Shown piece by piece: positions 33,845 through 42,324 of a DNA stretch of 64,000 nucleotides (its first letter is position 1; each line of letters opens with the position of its first letter). The notes below the pieces were generated by a model. It ran no database searches, was not told the origin of the DNA, and saw only the letters and a program-made list of their open reading frames with translations. Position numbers and translations under genes: made by a program. The stretch lies in assembly GCF_000022025.1 (NCBI RefSeq), contig NC_011886.1, forward strand, positions 1,240,097 through 1,304,096. Reading direction: 5' to 3'. This DNA comes from Pseudarthrobacter chlorophenolicus A6. Lineage in GTDB: Bacteria > Actinomycetota > Actinomycetes > Actinomycetales > Micrococcaceae.

Positions 33845-35196
33845 CCGCCGATGAATCCTGGGACGTGCCAAGGCCGCGCACCACCCAGCCCTCAGCCTGC
33901 CATGCCGCAGCGTCCAGTGCGTTGCGCGCATCCAGCAGCACCCGCCGTCGTACCAGGCTGCCCGCAACGGCCGGGGACAACCGGCGGTACTCGTCCCACT
34001 CGGTAAGGAGCAGCACCAGCTCGGCGCCTTCCAGGGCCCGGGTTGCCTTCGCTTCGAACCGCAGCCGGGGGATAGCGCCGCCACGCGTTGTTCACTGCCT
34101 TGGGGTCGGTGACGGTCACGTGTGCTCCGGCCGCGGCGAGCCGGTCTGCCACGTCCAGCGCGGGGGAGTCGCGGATATCGTCCGTGTCCGGTTTGAACGA
34201 GGCGCCCAGCACGGTGATGGTCCGGCCGGCCACCGTTCCGCCGCAGAGCTCCGCCGCCAGGTCCACCGTCCGCTGCCGCTGGCCCAGGTTGACCGAATCC
34301 ACCAGCCGCATCCAGTCCGCCACGGCATCCACGCCGTGGCCCGTGGCCTGCGCCCTGAGACTGCGGATGTCCTTGGGCAGGCAGCCCCCGCCGAAGCCCA
34401 GCCCGGCATGCAGGTACCGGTTCCCGATCCGCGGGTCCAGTCCCATGGCCTCGCTGAGTTCGGCCACGTCCGCGCCGGAGGCATCGCACAGCTCAGACAC
34501 TGCGTTGATGAAGCTGATCTTGGTGGCCAGGTACGCGTTGGCCGCGGACTTGATGAGTTCGGCCGTGGCGCAGCTGCAGACCTGCCGGGGGATACCTGCG
34601 CGCAGCAGCGGTTCATAGACCGCATCCAGGGCTGCCGTCACCCCCACGGGTGCTCCGGTGGACCGGTTGAACGCAGCGGCCTTTCCACCGTCCACCCCGT
34701 ACACCAGCCGGTCCGGCACCAGCGAGTCCTTGACGGCCGTGCCCTGGCGGAGGAACTCCGGGTTCCAGCCCAGCAGGACATCGGGGCGCCGGCCCAGCAC
34801 CCCTCGCAACATGTCCACAGTGCCCACGGGCACGGTGGATTTACCCACGACGACGGCGCCCGCGGCCAAGTGCGGCAGTAGGGCCCGGGTGGCGGAGACC
34901 AGGTAGGACAGGTCAGCGGCGTCGGAGGCTTTGTCCTGCGGGGTGCCCACGCACAGGAAGTGCACCTGGGCGCCGGCCGCGTCCGCGATGTCGTTGGAGA
35001 ACCGGACCCGTCCGGTGGCGCTGCCGTCCTGCAGCAGCTCGTCCAGGCCCGGTTCGTGGAAGGGGGCTGTACCGCGGGCCAGCTGTTCCACTTTCGCCTC
35101 GTCCACGTCGATGCCCACCACAGTGTGGCCCATTGACGCCAGCGTGGCCGCGTGCACTGCGCCCAGGTAGCCGCAGCCGATTACCGAAATCTTCAT
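33789..35196 (-). pseudogene. UDP-glucose 6-dehydrogenase, frameshifted near the C-terminus
   Basis: The frame from ATG 35196 encodes a normal enzyme for about 375 residues: NAD-binding GCGYLGAVHAATLASMGH, CVGTPQ, GKSTVPVGT, NPEFLRQGTAV and the active-site GFGGGCLPKD. After DPKAVNNA the reading becomes nonsense-like up to a stop at 33892. The next frame instead gives ALEGAELVLLLTEWDEYRRLSP and DARNALDAAAWQAEGW, the expected UDP-binding end, stopping at 33789. One extra base in the G5 run at 34067-34071 explains the switch. The enzyme oxidises UDP-glucose to UDP-glucuronate. Its start overlaps the GT4 stop as ATGA. It is either a true pseudogene or a homopolymer sequencing error. Confidence 0.88.
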
Positions 35197-36350
35197 GACG
35201 CTGCTCCCTTGGCTCTGTACGGCCCGGCCAGGACCGGCTGTTCCGCAATGACATCCGCATAGTGGCCGACAAGTTCCGAGCACAGGGCCGGCCACGTGCG
35301 GTCCTGTACCGAGGCGTGCGCCGTGGCGGCGAACGCACGGCGCTTGGCGTCGTCGCCCATCAGGTCCATGACGTGGCCGCGCATGGCGGACAGGTCACCG
35401 GGCTCGTAGAGCCATCCGGTCCTGGAGTTCTCCACCAGGTCCAGCGGCCCGCCGCGTCCCGTGGCCACCACCGGCACCCCCGACGCCATGGCTTCCTGGA
35501 TGGTCTGGCAGAAGGTTTCGAACTCGCCGGGATGGACGAAGAGGTCAAAGGACGCCACCGCGCGCGCCAGGTCATCACCGCCCAGGAACCCCGTAAAAAC
35601 GGCTCCCGGGAGGGCTTCCTGCAGGGCCGCGCGCTGGGGTCCGTCACCCACGATCACCAGTGTGGTGTCCAGCATCCGGGCCAGGGCGGCGAGGTCCTCC
35701 ACCTGCTTCTCCACGGCCAGCCTGCCCACGTAGCCGATGATCCGGTGGCCCGCCGGGGCCACCGAAGCCCGCCACCCGTCGTCGCGCTTGTCCGGCGAAA
35801 ACCTGGCCGTGTCCACCCCGCGGCGCCACATCCGAACCCGTGGAATACCGCGTCCGCGCAACTGGTTCAGCGCGAAGGTGGAGGGCACCAGGGTCCGGGA
35901 GGCGAGCAGGTGGATGTTTTCCACGCGGTTCCAGGCCCAGTTCTCCAGGAAGGGGACGCCGTACCGGGCCGCGTAGCCGGGAACTTCCGTCTGGTAGACC
36001 GCAACTGTGGGGATGCCGAGCTGGGCCGCCGCCTGGGCTGCCCGCCAGCCGAGGACGAACGGCGAGGCCAGGTGGACGACGTCCGGTGCGTAGTCGGCAA
36101 GGATTCGCTTGACCCGGTACACACCGCCCATCGCCACCCGGACATTCGTGTATCCCGCAAGCGGGACTGCCGGAAGCCGGTGGATCTCGGCGCCCTTGAC
36201 GTGGTTCTCCGCACCGCCGTCGTGCGCTGACGGGGCAATGACCAGGACGTCGTCGCCCCGCTCCTGGAGATGGTCCAGCACCCGCAGGATGGAGTGCGTG
36301 ACCCCGTTCATCAGCGGCAGGAATGATTCAGCAACAATTGCGATCCTCAC
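35193..36350 (-). CDS. Glycosyltransferase family 4 protein
   Basis: The 385-residue protein has the GT-B fold. The N-terminal acceptor domain begins RIAIVAESFLPLMNGV and includes PDVVHLASPF and VYQTEVPGYAARYG. The C-terminal donor domain has GYVGRLAVEKQ, VIVGDGP and the EX7E-like FVHPGEFETFCQTIQEAMASG. It resembles the PimB/MgtA-type mannosyl or glucuronosyl transferases of actinobacterial membranes. Coupling to UDP-glucose dehydrogenase (four-base overlap) suggests that UDP-glucuronate is the donor, as in glucuronosyl diacylglycerol synthesis; this is inferred. The GTG start has GGAGGG almost adjacent, an unusually short spacing. Confidence 0.9.
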   Translation of the reverse strand: MRIAIVAESFLPLMNGVTHSILRVLDHLQERGDDVLVIAPSAHDGGAENHVKGAEIHRLPAVPLAGYTNVRVAMGGVYRVKRILADYAPDVVHLASPFVLGWRAAQAAAQLGIPTVAVYQTEVPGYAARYGVPFLENWAWNRVENIHLLASRTLVPSTFALNQLRGRGIPRVRMWRRGVDTARFSPDKRDDGWRASVAPAGHRIIGYVGRLAVEKQVEDLAALARMLDTTLVIVGDGPQRAALQEALPGAVFTGFLGGDDLARAVASFDLFVHPGEFETFCQTIQEAMASGVPVVATGRGGPLDLVENSRTGWLYEPGDLSAMRGHVMDLMGDDAKRRAFAATAHASVQDRTWPALCSELVGHYADVIAEQPVLAGPYRAKGAAS

Positions 36351-36479
36351 CCCTCCACGGTGGGTGCCGGCCCTGACGCGGCGGGGAGGAAGGCATGGCC
36401 CGGAGGGAAAGGTTCGGTGAACAGCAGGGAGTGCGTGGGTCTGTTGTGAAAATTACTAAGCAGACTTCCCATTTGATGC

Positions 36480-36491
36480 TAAGCATGCTTA
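36480..36491. promoter_or_regulatory. Palindrome TAAGCATGCTTA upstream of the PRC-barrel gene
   Basis: This perfect 12-bp palindrome lies 124 bases before the PRC-barrel ATG in a 265-bp divergent gap with the GT4 gene. It extends on one side as GATGCTAAGCATGCTTACT. A similar site lies ahead of the GlsB/YeaQ gene. A shared stress regulator is inferred. Confidence 0.45.
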
Positions 36492-36615
36492 CTGTAGTGG
36501 GGTGGCCAGCGCAGCACCTCAAGCAGCGGGGTGGTAGCCGAAGACCGGGGCATTCCCGTGCCGGAAAATCTGCCGCTGGCCCGTGCCTAGTGCAACGATC
36601 ATCCAAGGAGAAGTC

Positions 36616-37092
36616 ATGCTCAACCGGGAAAACATTGAGACCCTGCTCCACAAGGGCGGCAACGTCATCGGAGCCGACGGCGACAAGATCGGTTCGATTG
36701 GCCAGCTCTACGCAGACGACGACACGGGTGAGCCCACCTGGGTCACCGTCAAGACGGGCCTCTTCGGCACGTCCCAGTCCTTCATCCCCGTGGAGGGCGC
36801 CCGCAGCCAGGATGACGACCTGGTGGTTCCCTACACCAAGGACCACGTGAAGGACGCCCCGCGCGTCGAGGTGGACGGCCACCTCACCCCCGAGGAAGAA
36901 GACCGGCTGTACACGCACTACGAGCGTGGAGCCACCACCTACTCGGAGTCGCAGGACACTGTTCAGAATGACGTTGACCTGCAGGGTGACGCCGACCTGA
37001 ACGCCGGCACACCAACCGCCGGAATCGAAGGCCATGAAGGCAGCGCGGCCAACCGCCCCCGCCTGCGGAAATACGGCCAGGGCGGCGCATAG
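36616..37092 (+). CDS. PRC-barrel domain protein
   Basis: The 158-residue protein has an N-terminal PRC-barrel (residues 5-85): GGNVIGADGDKIGSIGQLYADDDTGEPTWVTVKTGLFG and FIPVEGA are the family pattern. The rest is a polar tail with RLYTHYERG and a probably disordered Asp/Gly-rich end. Such proteins are common in Micrococcaceae and are usually linked to stress or membrane surfaces, but their function is not established. AAGGAGAAG precedes ATG 36616, excluding the longer frame. A terminator follows directly. Confidence 0.9.
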   Translation: MLNRENIETLLHKGGNVIGADGDKIGSIGQLYADDDTGEPTWVTVKTGLFGTSQSFIPVEGARSQDDDLVVPYTKDHVKDAPRVEVDGHLTPEEEDRLYTHYERGATTYSESQDTVQNDVDLQGDADLNAGTPTAGIEGHEGSAANRPRLRKYGQGGA

Positions 37093-37107
37093 CCACTGGA
37101 CGCAGGC

Positions 37108-37141
37108 AATGCCGGGAGTTCTTTCGGGGGCTCCCGGCATT
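37108..37141 (+). terminator. Hairpin terminator after the PRC-barrel gene
   Basis: AATGCCGGGAG (37108-37118) pairs perfectly with CTCCCGGCATT (37131-37141) around a 12-nt loop containing TTCTTTC. Confidence 0.8.
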
Positions 37142-37210
37142 CGTGTGCCTGCACTCCCGGGGCCTGTCGCTGGCGGCCTGTGCGGGCCCGGCGTGACACC
37201 ATGGACCACG

Positions 37211-38524
37211 ATGAAACTGCGCGCTGACCAGACCGGAGACCGTGGCCTACCCATGCCCTTGTGGCTGCAGGGGGCTATTGAAACAGCCCAGGCGGCGGTC
37301 ATTTCCGCGCTGGCCGTGCTGGTTCCCATCATTGCCGTCTGGGCAACGGCCGGCTTCCAGGACAGCGGATTTGAGACGCTGGCCCGGCTCGCCGGCCAGT
37401 CCTGGCTCCTGGTGCACGGTGTCCCGCTGGAACTGGCGGCCGCCGGTTCCACAGCCGCATCCCACACCGGTTCAGGCCTGCTGACGCTGGTTCCCCTCGG
37501 ACTGACATTGATCCCGTTCCTGCTCGCCTGGCGGGCCGGGCGGCGCCTTGCCCGGGCCTCCTACACGGACCAGCTGTGGCAGGCGCTGCTGGGATCATGG
37601 GTGGTTTACGCGGCGTTCGGCGTGGCCACCGGTTTCGTCTGCCGCACCCCGGACGTCGGCATCAACCTCGGCTACGCCATGGTGGTTCCGCTGATCCCCT
37701 TCGCCCTGGGGATGGTCATCGGCGCCCGGCGCGAAGCCGGATCGTGGAGCCGGCTGATCGGCGTGGACGCCGTGGACTGGATCTCGCGGACCAGCCAGCA
37801 TTCCCGGTGGGCAGGGTCCTACCTTGCATCGGTAGCAAAGGCCGGGTTCGTGGCGGTTGCCGCTGCCCTGGCCCTGGCCGCGGTGCTGCTGGCCGTGGAC
37901 CTCTTCGTCCACTGGAACCTGGTGCTGGCCGTCTATGAAGCGCTCGACGCCGGTGCGGCCGGCGGTGCGGCCCTCACCGTGGCGCAGCTCGGCTACCTTC
38001 CCAACCTGGTGGTCTTCGCCCTCGCCTGGACCTCAGGTTCCGGCTTCGCGATGGGCGTCGGTTCCCAGGTGGGCCCGCTGGGTACGGCCGTCGGGCCCCT
38101 GCCGTCCATCCCGGTCCTGGCCGCGATTCCTGCCGGGGCCCTGGATTACGCCTTCGTGGCCCTCATTGTGCCCGTCATCGCAGGAGTGCTGGCCGGCTGG
38201 TGGTTCCTCCGGGAAGGCGAGAACCATTTTGACGAGTGGCTCGCCATCAAGGTCCGCGCCCGCTGGTTCACCGCCACAGCGTCCACCCTGGTCCTGGGAG
38301 TTTTGGCCGGGGTGGCGGCGGGACTGCTGGCCATGGGGCTGGCCTGGCTGGCCCGCGGCTCGGCCGGCATCGGCCGGCTGACCGATATCGGCCCCGACCC
38401 CCTCTGGACGGGTGTCTGGCTGGCCGCGGAGGTGGGTGCCGGCGTCGTGATCGGTTACGCTGCCGGGCCATGGCTGGAACGCGAGCGTTCCGTGGCGGAG
38501 GACGACTCGGAACTGGTCCACTAG
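37211..38524 (+). CDS. DUF6350-family integral membrane protein
   Basis: The 437-residue protein has about ten to twelve membrane helices (first near residues 20-45) and matches the actinobacterial DUF6350 pattern: SGSGFAMGVGSQVGPLG and GPLPSIPVLAAIPAG are characteristic. The gene typically lies just upstream of purN-purH in actinobacteria, as here. Some members are annotated as possible cell-division or permease proteins; there is no firm function. ATG 37211 is taken as start; a GTG at 37193 would add six residues. The short acidic tail is probably cytoplasmic. Confidence 0.85.
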   Translation: MKLRADQTGDRGLPMPLWLQGAIETAQAAVISALAVLVPIIAVWATAGFQDSGFETLARLAGQSWLLVHGVPLELAAAGSTAASHTGSGLLTLVPLGLTLIPFLLAWRAGRRLARASYTDQLWQALLGSWVVYAAFGVATGFVCRTPDVGINLGYAMVVPLIPFALGMVIGARREAGSWSRLIGVDAVDWISRTSQHSRWAGSYLASVAKAGFVAVAAALALAAVLLAVDLFVHWNLVLAVYEALDAGAAGGAALTVAQLGYLPNLVVFALAWTSGSGFAMGVGSQVGPLGTAVGPLPSIPVLAAIPAGALDYAFVALIVPVIAGVLAGWWFLREGENHFDEWLAIKVRARWFTATASTLVLGVLAGVAAGLLAMGLAWLARGSAGIGRLTDIGPDPLWTGVWLAAEVGAGVVIGYAAGPWLERERSVAEDDSELVH

Positions 38525-38574
38525 CTTCGAACCAGTGCTCCCCGGCCCGCGCGGGCCCATCAGCAAAGACGCTG

Positions 38575-39006
38575 CTACGGTGCCGGGCGGGGGAGAGAAC
38601 CCTCCAGCTGCACCTGGCAGGTCCGCTGTGCCTGGTCTGTCAGCGCGCGTTCCACGCACCCCTGGTACTCCGCTGCCTGGTTGAAGAACAGTGCCGAGGC
38701 CAGGGTGAGCAGCACCATGCCGGCGGTCACCACGAGGCCGCAGATGGTGGCGAAGAGAATCAGCCGGGAGTCTTTCGAACGGAACCACCGGATCAGCAGG
38801 ACGATGCCGAGGGCCAGTGCTGCAGCTGTCAGGATCGCCGTCAGCCAGAGATATCGGACATCCAGCTGGTAGACGAAGAAGGACCCCAGCACCGACACGA
38901 TGAACATCCGGAACAGTGTGTGGGTCTTGGCCCGGGAGGCTTTTGCAGCCTCGCTGAGCGGCGGCTTTGTCCGCTGGGGCCCGGCTGGTTCCGGTGTGGA
39001 GTTCAT
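38575..39006 (-). CDS. Membrane protein of the purN neighbourhood, function unknown
   Basis: The 143-residue product has a polar N-terminal region and three hydrophobic helices (about residues 33-50, 53-75 and 88-112). A short extracytoplasmic or cytoplasmic tail with two cysteines follows (YQGCVERALTDQAQRTCQVQ). I see no catalytic motif. It is divergent from purN with only 39 bases between starts, so its promoter overlaps that of purN. Similar small membrane proteins next to purN-purH occur in related actinobacteria, but none has a known role. Confidence 0.75.
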   Translation of the reverse strand: MNSTPEPAGPQRTKPPLSEAAKASRAKTHTLFRMFIVSVLGSFFVYQLDVRYLWLTAILTAAALALGIVLLIRWFRSKDSRLILFATICGLVVTAGMVLLTLASALFFNQAAEYQGCVERALTDQAQRTCQVQLEGSLPRPAP

Positions 39007-39033
39007 GTTTTCCAGCCTACGCGAGCCTGCCCA

Positions 39034-39046
39034 TAAGCTAGACGCA
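39034..39046 (+). promoter_or_regulatory. -10 element of purN, probable leaderless start
   Basis: TAAGCT (39034-39039) fits TAnnnT and ends six bases before the purN ATG at 39046. No ribosome site precedes this ATG, so translation from a leaderless mRNA is likely. Confidence 0.45.
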
Positions 39047-39612
39047 TGCGCATCGTAGTCCTCGTTTCCGGTACCGGCTCCAACCTCCAGGCTGTCATTG
39101 ACGCGGTCAAGGCGGGGGAGCTGGGCGTGGACATCGCCGCAGTGGGAGCGGACCGTCCCGGCACCTACGGCGTGGAGCGCTCGGCCGCCGCCGGGATCCC
39201 CACCTTCGTGGTGGACTTCAAGGAGTACCCGGACCGGGCGCAGTGGAACGCCGCGCTGACCAAAGAGGTGGCCGCGTTCCAGCCGGATGTGGTGGTGTCC
39301 TCCGGTTTCATGCGGATTGTCAGTCCGGAATTCATCGACGCTTTCGGCGGCAAGTACCTCAACACCCACCCGGCCCTGCTGCCGGCGTTCCCCGGCGCCC
39401 ATGGGGTCCGTGATGCGATGGCCTACGGGGTCAAGGTCACCGGCTGCACGGTGCACTGGGCCGACGCCGGCGTGGACACCGGACCCATCATCGCCCAGGA
39501 AGCTGTGGCCATCGAGGACGCCGACACCGAAGAGAGCCTGCACGAGCGCATCAAGGTGGTGGAGCGCCGCCTGCTGGTGTCCACCCTGGCCAGCCTCGCC
39601 GCCGCTTCCTGA
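39046..39612 (+). CDS. purN: Phosphoribosylglycinamide formyltransferase
   Basis: The 188-residue enzyme catalyses the third step of purine synthesis, transferring a formyl group from 10-formyl-THF to GAR. VSGTGSNLQAVID binds the phosphate, GFMRIVSPEFI and NTHPALLPAFPGAHGVRDA contain the catalytic Asn-His, and TVHWADAGVDTGPIIAQE carries the catalytic Asp. The length is normal for the family. purH lies about 2.7 kb downstream on the same strand; in many actinobacteria the two are adjacent, so the AbiEi-like gene and MFS gene between them look like insertions. Confidence 0.96.
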   Translation: MRIVVLVSGTGSNLQAVIDAVKAGELGVDIAAVGADRPGTYGVERSAAAGIPTFVVDFKEYPDRAQWNAALTKEVAAFQPDVVVSSGFMRIVSPEFIDAFGGKYLNTHPALLPAFPGAHGVRDAMAYGVKVTGCTVHWADAGVDTGPIIAQEAVAIEDADTEESLHERIKVVERRLLVSTLASLAAAS

Positions 39613-39615
39613 CCT

Positions 39616-39686
39616 CAACACCCCCGCCCCCACCCCCCACACCCCCTCCCTCCATCCCCGCCCCCAATCCCATCCAGTCCTCCCCA
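39616..39686. other. C-rich pyrimidine tract after purN
   Basis: About 70 bases after the purN stop are almost entirely C with scattered A and T. On the minus strand this gives many G3-G6 runs, enough for a G-quadruplex. It ends at the first long palindrome. No ORF is present. Confidence 0.6.
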
Positions 39687-39752
39687 CCCAACTGAGTAGC
39701 AGCAGATGTCGGAATAGCGGCCCAAACCGACATCTGCTGCTACCTAGTTGGG
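39687..39752. repeat. Long palindrome, copy 1 (left of the AbiEi-like gene)
   Basis: A 26-bp left arm (39687-39712) pairs with 39727-39752 at 24 of 26 positions around a 14-nt loop, AATAGCGGCCCAAA. The core arm is GTAGCAGCAGATGTCG. A near-identical copy in the same orientation lies at 40742-40807. Confidence 0.9.
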
Positions 39753-39814
39753 GAGCGGCGGCGTTCCTGTGGATAACTTCGACAGCTCTGGCCGGAAATT
39801 TGCCACGATGAGCC

Positions 39815-40750
39815 ATGAGAACTCCGCGGCGGATGCCGGACATGCTCCCAGCCGGAGCCTTCACTTTTGGGGAAGCGGCCGACGCCGGAGTGACAGTCGG
39901 GCGGTTGCGTCACCATTCGCTGGTCACACCCAGCCGGGGGATCCGGCAGCCGCTTGTACCCCTGGCTCCTGAGCTGGAATCGCTTGTTCGGCCATTGACG
40001 CTGGTCACCGCGTTCTCCGCAGCTTCCCATGCAACAGCCTTCACGTTGTGGGGGTTCCCGGGTTTCCTCCCTGGAAGGGACGATCCCGTTACCCACATAT
40101 CCAGACCGGACAGTACGGCCATACCGCGCCGAAGCGGTGTTCGGGGACACCGCGGCCAGTTCTTTGCTGACGAGATCGTCACCCATAACGGCCTGCTGAT
40201 CACCTCTCGGGCCAGGACGTGGCTGGACTGTTCCCGGAAGATGGGCATCGAAGAATTGACCGTCGTGGCAGATCATCTGCTGCGGATCCCGCGGCCGGTC
40301 TTTGAGGATAGAACGGCGCCGCACTGCACCTTTGAAGACCTGTCCGAGATGCTGGACCGGCATAAGGGGACGCCTGGAATCAGGAAAGCCCGGATTGCCC
40401 TGGATCGCGCCCGGGTGGGCTCCGATTCCGCTCCGGAAACGCGGCTCCGGCTGGCCATGGAAGACGCTGGCCTGCCCGAACCTTTACTGAACGTTCCCAC
40501 CCAACTGCGTGCCGCCGTCGTACGGCAACCTGACCTGAGCTACCCGGAATACAAAGTGGCGGTGGAGTATGACGGCGAGGGCCATTCGGAGGCAGCGCAG
40601 ATCGTCAGGGATATCGCCCGTGAAGAGGATTTTGCCCGGACGGGATGGATGCTGGTCCGTATCTCCAGAAGACATATGGAAAATGAGGCCCGGGCGGCCG
40701 TCGCCAAGGTCCGCTCTGCATTGCGCAGCCGCGGCTGGCAGCCCAACTAG
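39815..40750 (+). CDS. AbiEi/DUF559-type protein with endonuclease-like C-terminus
   Basis: The 311-residue protein begins with a helix-turn-helix-like segment (FTFGEAADAGVTVGRLRHHSLVTP, then SRGIRQPL), as in the AbiEi antitoxin-like family. TRARTWLDCSRKMGIEELTVVADHLL follows in the middle. The C-terminal 100 residues resemble the Vsr/DUF559 endonuclease fold: RLAMEDAGLPEPLLNVP, then PDLSYPEYKVAVEYDGEGH and FARTGWMLVRIS, in which Asp, Glu and Lys of a PD-(D/E)XK site can be placed. Related proteins are multi-copy in Arthrobacter-like genomes. The gene is bracketed by two long palindromes, and its stop codon lies inside the second. No partner toxin is adjacent. Confidence 0.8.
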   Translation: MRTPRRMPDMLPAGAFTFGEAADAGVTVGRLRHHSLVTPSRGIRQPLVPLAPELESLVRPLTLVTAFSAASHATAFTLWGFPGFLPGRDDPVTHISRPDSTAIPRRSGVRGHRGQFFADEIVTHNGLLITSRARTWLDCSRKMGIEELTVVADHLLRIPRPVFEDRTAPHCTFEDLSEMLDRHKGTPGIRKARIALDRARVGSDSAPETRLRLAMEDAGLPEPLLNVPTQLRAAVVRQPDLSYPEYKVAVEYDGEGHSEAAQIVRDIAREEDFARTGWMLVRISRRHMENEARAAVAKVRSALRSRGWQPN

Positions 40751-40807
40751 GTAGCAGCAGATGTCGGAATAGCGGCCCAAAACGACATCTGCTGCTACCT
40801 AGTTGGG
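40742..40807. repeat. Long palindrome, copy 2 (right of the AbiEi-like gene)
   Basis: Perfect 25-bp arms (40742-40766 and 40783-40807) enclose GAATAGCGGCCCAAAA. The gene's TAG stop (40748-40750) is within the left arm. Copy and loop match copy 1 almost base for base in direct orientation. Confidence 0.9.
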
Positions 40808-40830
40808 AGGGAAGGGGGGCGGTGGCGGGG

Positions 40831-42183
40831 TCAGTCGAGGCGGCGCTGCCGGGTTTCGGGGGAGAAGAACGCCATCCACAGCACTGCCAGGAGCACCAGG
40901 CCGCCGGCAAGGGCGAAGGACGTAGCCAGTCCCAGTTCAGGCCAGAAGTAGTTAGCGAAAATCAGCGGACCGAAACCGGCGCCCAGCCGCGAGAATGTGG
41001 ACGCCCAGCCGAAGCCGGTACCGCGCAGCTCGGTGGGGTAAAGCTCCGAAACGTAGGCGTACAGCACCGGGATGGCCACCTGCACCACGAACCCGAACAC
41101 CAGCAGCCAGAACACCGCGGCGGACGGGATGTCCACCACGAACGCCACGATCACCAGCGTCAGCGCGGACAGCGGACCGGTAACTGCCAGGATCCATTTG
41201 CGGCCCACTCGTTCCACCAGGAGGGCAGCAACGATGACGCCCAGGAGCCCGACGGCGGCCATTGACGCGGTGGTGACGAATGCCTTGTATTCGGCGAACC
41301 CGGCGCCAATGAGGATCCGCGGCATCCACGTCAGGGACAGGTAGTAGACCAGCAGGATGCTGAAGAACAGGGCCCACGCCGCAGTGGTGATCTTCCAGTT
41401 GAATTGCCACACAGACCGCAGCTGGGTCCACGCGCTGCCGGCGGAGAGCCGGGGTACGTCCTTGGCATCCGGCAGGCTGTAGGCCCGGGCTTCGGCGCCC
41501 GTGGCGGCCACCAGCCCGTCGATGACCTTCGCAGCCTCATCCCGCCTGCCCTTGCGGATCAGGAACAGCGGCGACTCCGGCACGCTGCGGCGGACCCAGA
41601 ACACCAGCAACGCCGGCAGGACCATCACCAGCATGGTGGCCCGCCAGTCGCCGTACAAGGCCACCAGGCCGGCGGAAACGAAACCCGCCAGGGCAGCGCC
41701 CACCGGCCACCAGCCATCCATGGCGGTGAGCACCTTGCCGCGCTGCTTGCGGGGAGTGAACTCACCCACCAGTGCGTAGTCCACCGGAATGCAGCCGCCC
41801 AGGCCAAAGCCGGCCAGGAACCTGAACACACAGAACCAGATGAAGTCCGGGGCAAACGCGCCGGCCACAGTGAAGACGGCGAACAGCAGCAGCGTGGCCG
41901 TGAACGCCTTCTTGCGGCCGATGGTGTCCGCAATGGTGCCCCAGATGAAGGCCCCCAGCGCCATGCCAATCAGGTTCGAGGTCCCCACCCACGCCACCTC
42001 ACCGGGGGCCAGGGCCCAGTGCTTCGACAGCAGGGGAATCAGGATGCCGTTAAGCGTCACATCCCACGCGTCAAACATGAATCCGAGGCCGCCGATCAGG
42101 AAGATCCGCCCCTGGACTTTCCATCGCCAGGGCAGTTCCTGGACCACCTGTTCGCCGCTGGGCACAGTGGTGTAAGTGTTCAT
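40831..42183 (-). CDS. MFS transporter (sugar-porter/AAHS-like)
   Basis: The 450-residue protein has 12 predicted helices. GTIADTIGRKKAFTATLL is the classic MFS loop 2-3 motif, FLAGFGLGGCIPVDYALVGEFTPRKQRG belongs to helix 4-5, and VPESPLFLIRKGRRDEA resembles the central loop of the sugar porter and aromatic-acid symporter groups. YVSELYPTELRGTGFG completes the second half. The substrate is uncertain. GGAGGAGG lies seven bases before ATG 42183. It is divergent from purH, with 141 bp between the starts, and convergent with the AbiEi-like gene. Confidence 0.93.
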   Translation of the reverse strand: MNTYTTVPSGEQVVQELPWRWKVQGRIFLIGGLGFMFDAWDVTLNGILIPLLSKHWALAPGEVAWVGTSNLIGMALGAFIWGTIADTIGRKKAFTATLLLFAVFTVAGAFAPDFIWFCVFRFLAGFGLGGCIPVDYALVGEFTPRKQRGKVLTAMDGWWPVGAALAGFVSAGLVALYGDWRATMLVMVLPALLVFWVRRSVPESPLFLIRKGRRDEAAKVIDGLVAATGAEARAYSLPDAKDVPRLSAGSAWTQLRSVWQFNWKITTAAWALFFSILLVYYLSLTWMPRILIGAGFAEYKAFVTTASMAAVGLLGVIVAALLVERVGRKWILAVTGPLSALTLVIVAFVVDIPSAAVFWLLVFGFVVQVAIPVLYAYVSELYPTELRGTGFGWASTFSRLGAGFGPLIFANYFWPELGLATSFALAGGLVLLAVLWMAFFSPETRQRRLD

Positions 42184-42324
42184 AGCCGCCTCCTCCTGAA
42201 ACTTTAGCCCCGCCCACCGGCGTTCACACTCCGGCGGACACTCGGGGCAACGTGCGCTACGCGATAAACTGGCCCTATCCCCACCAACCGCGGCACTGAA
42301 CCGCGAGATAAGACGGAGACATTT

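Noticed and set aside
39815..40750. Complete toxin-antitoxin pair
   Set aside because: Only an AbiEi-like protein is present; no AbiEii-type nucleotidyltransferase toxin lies beside it.
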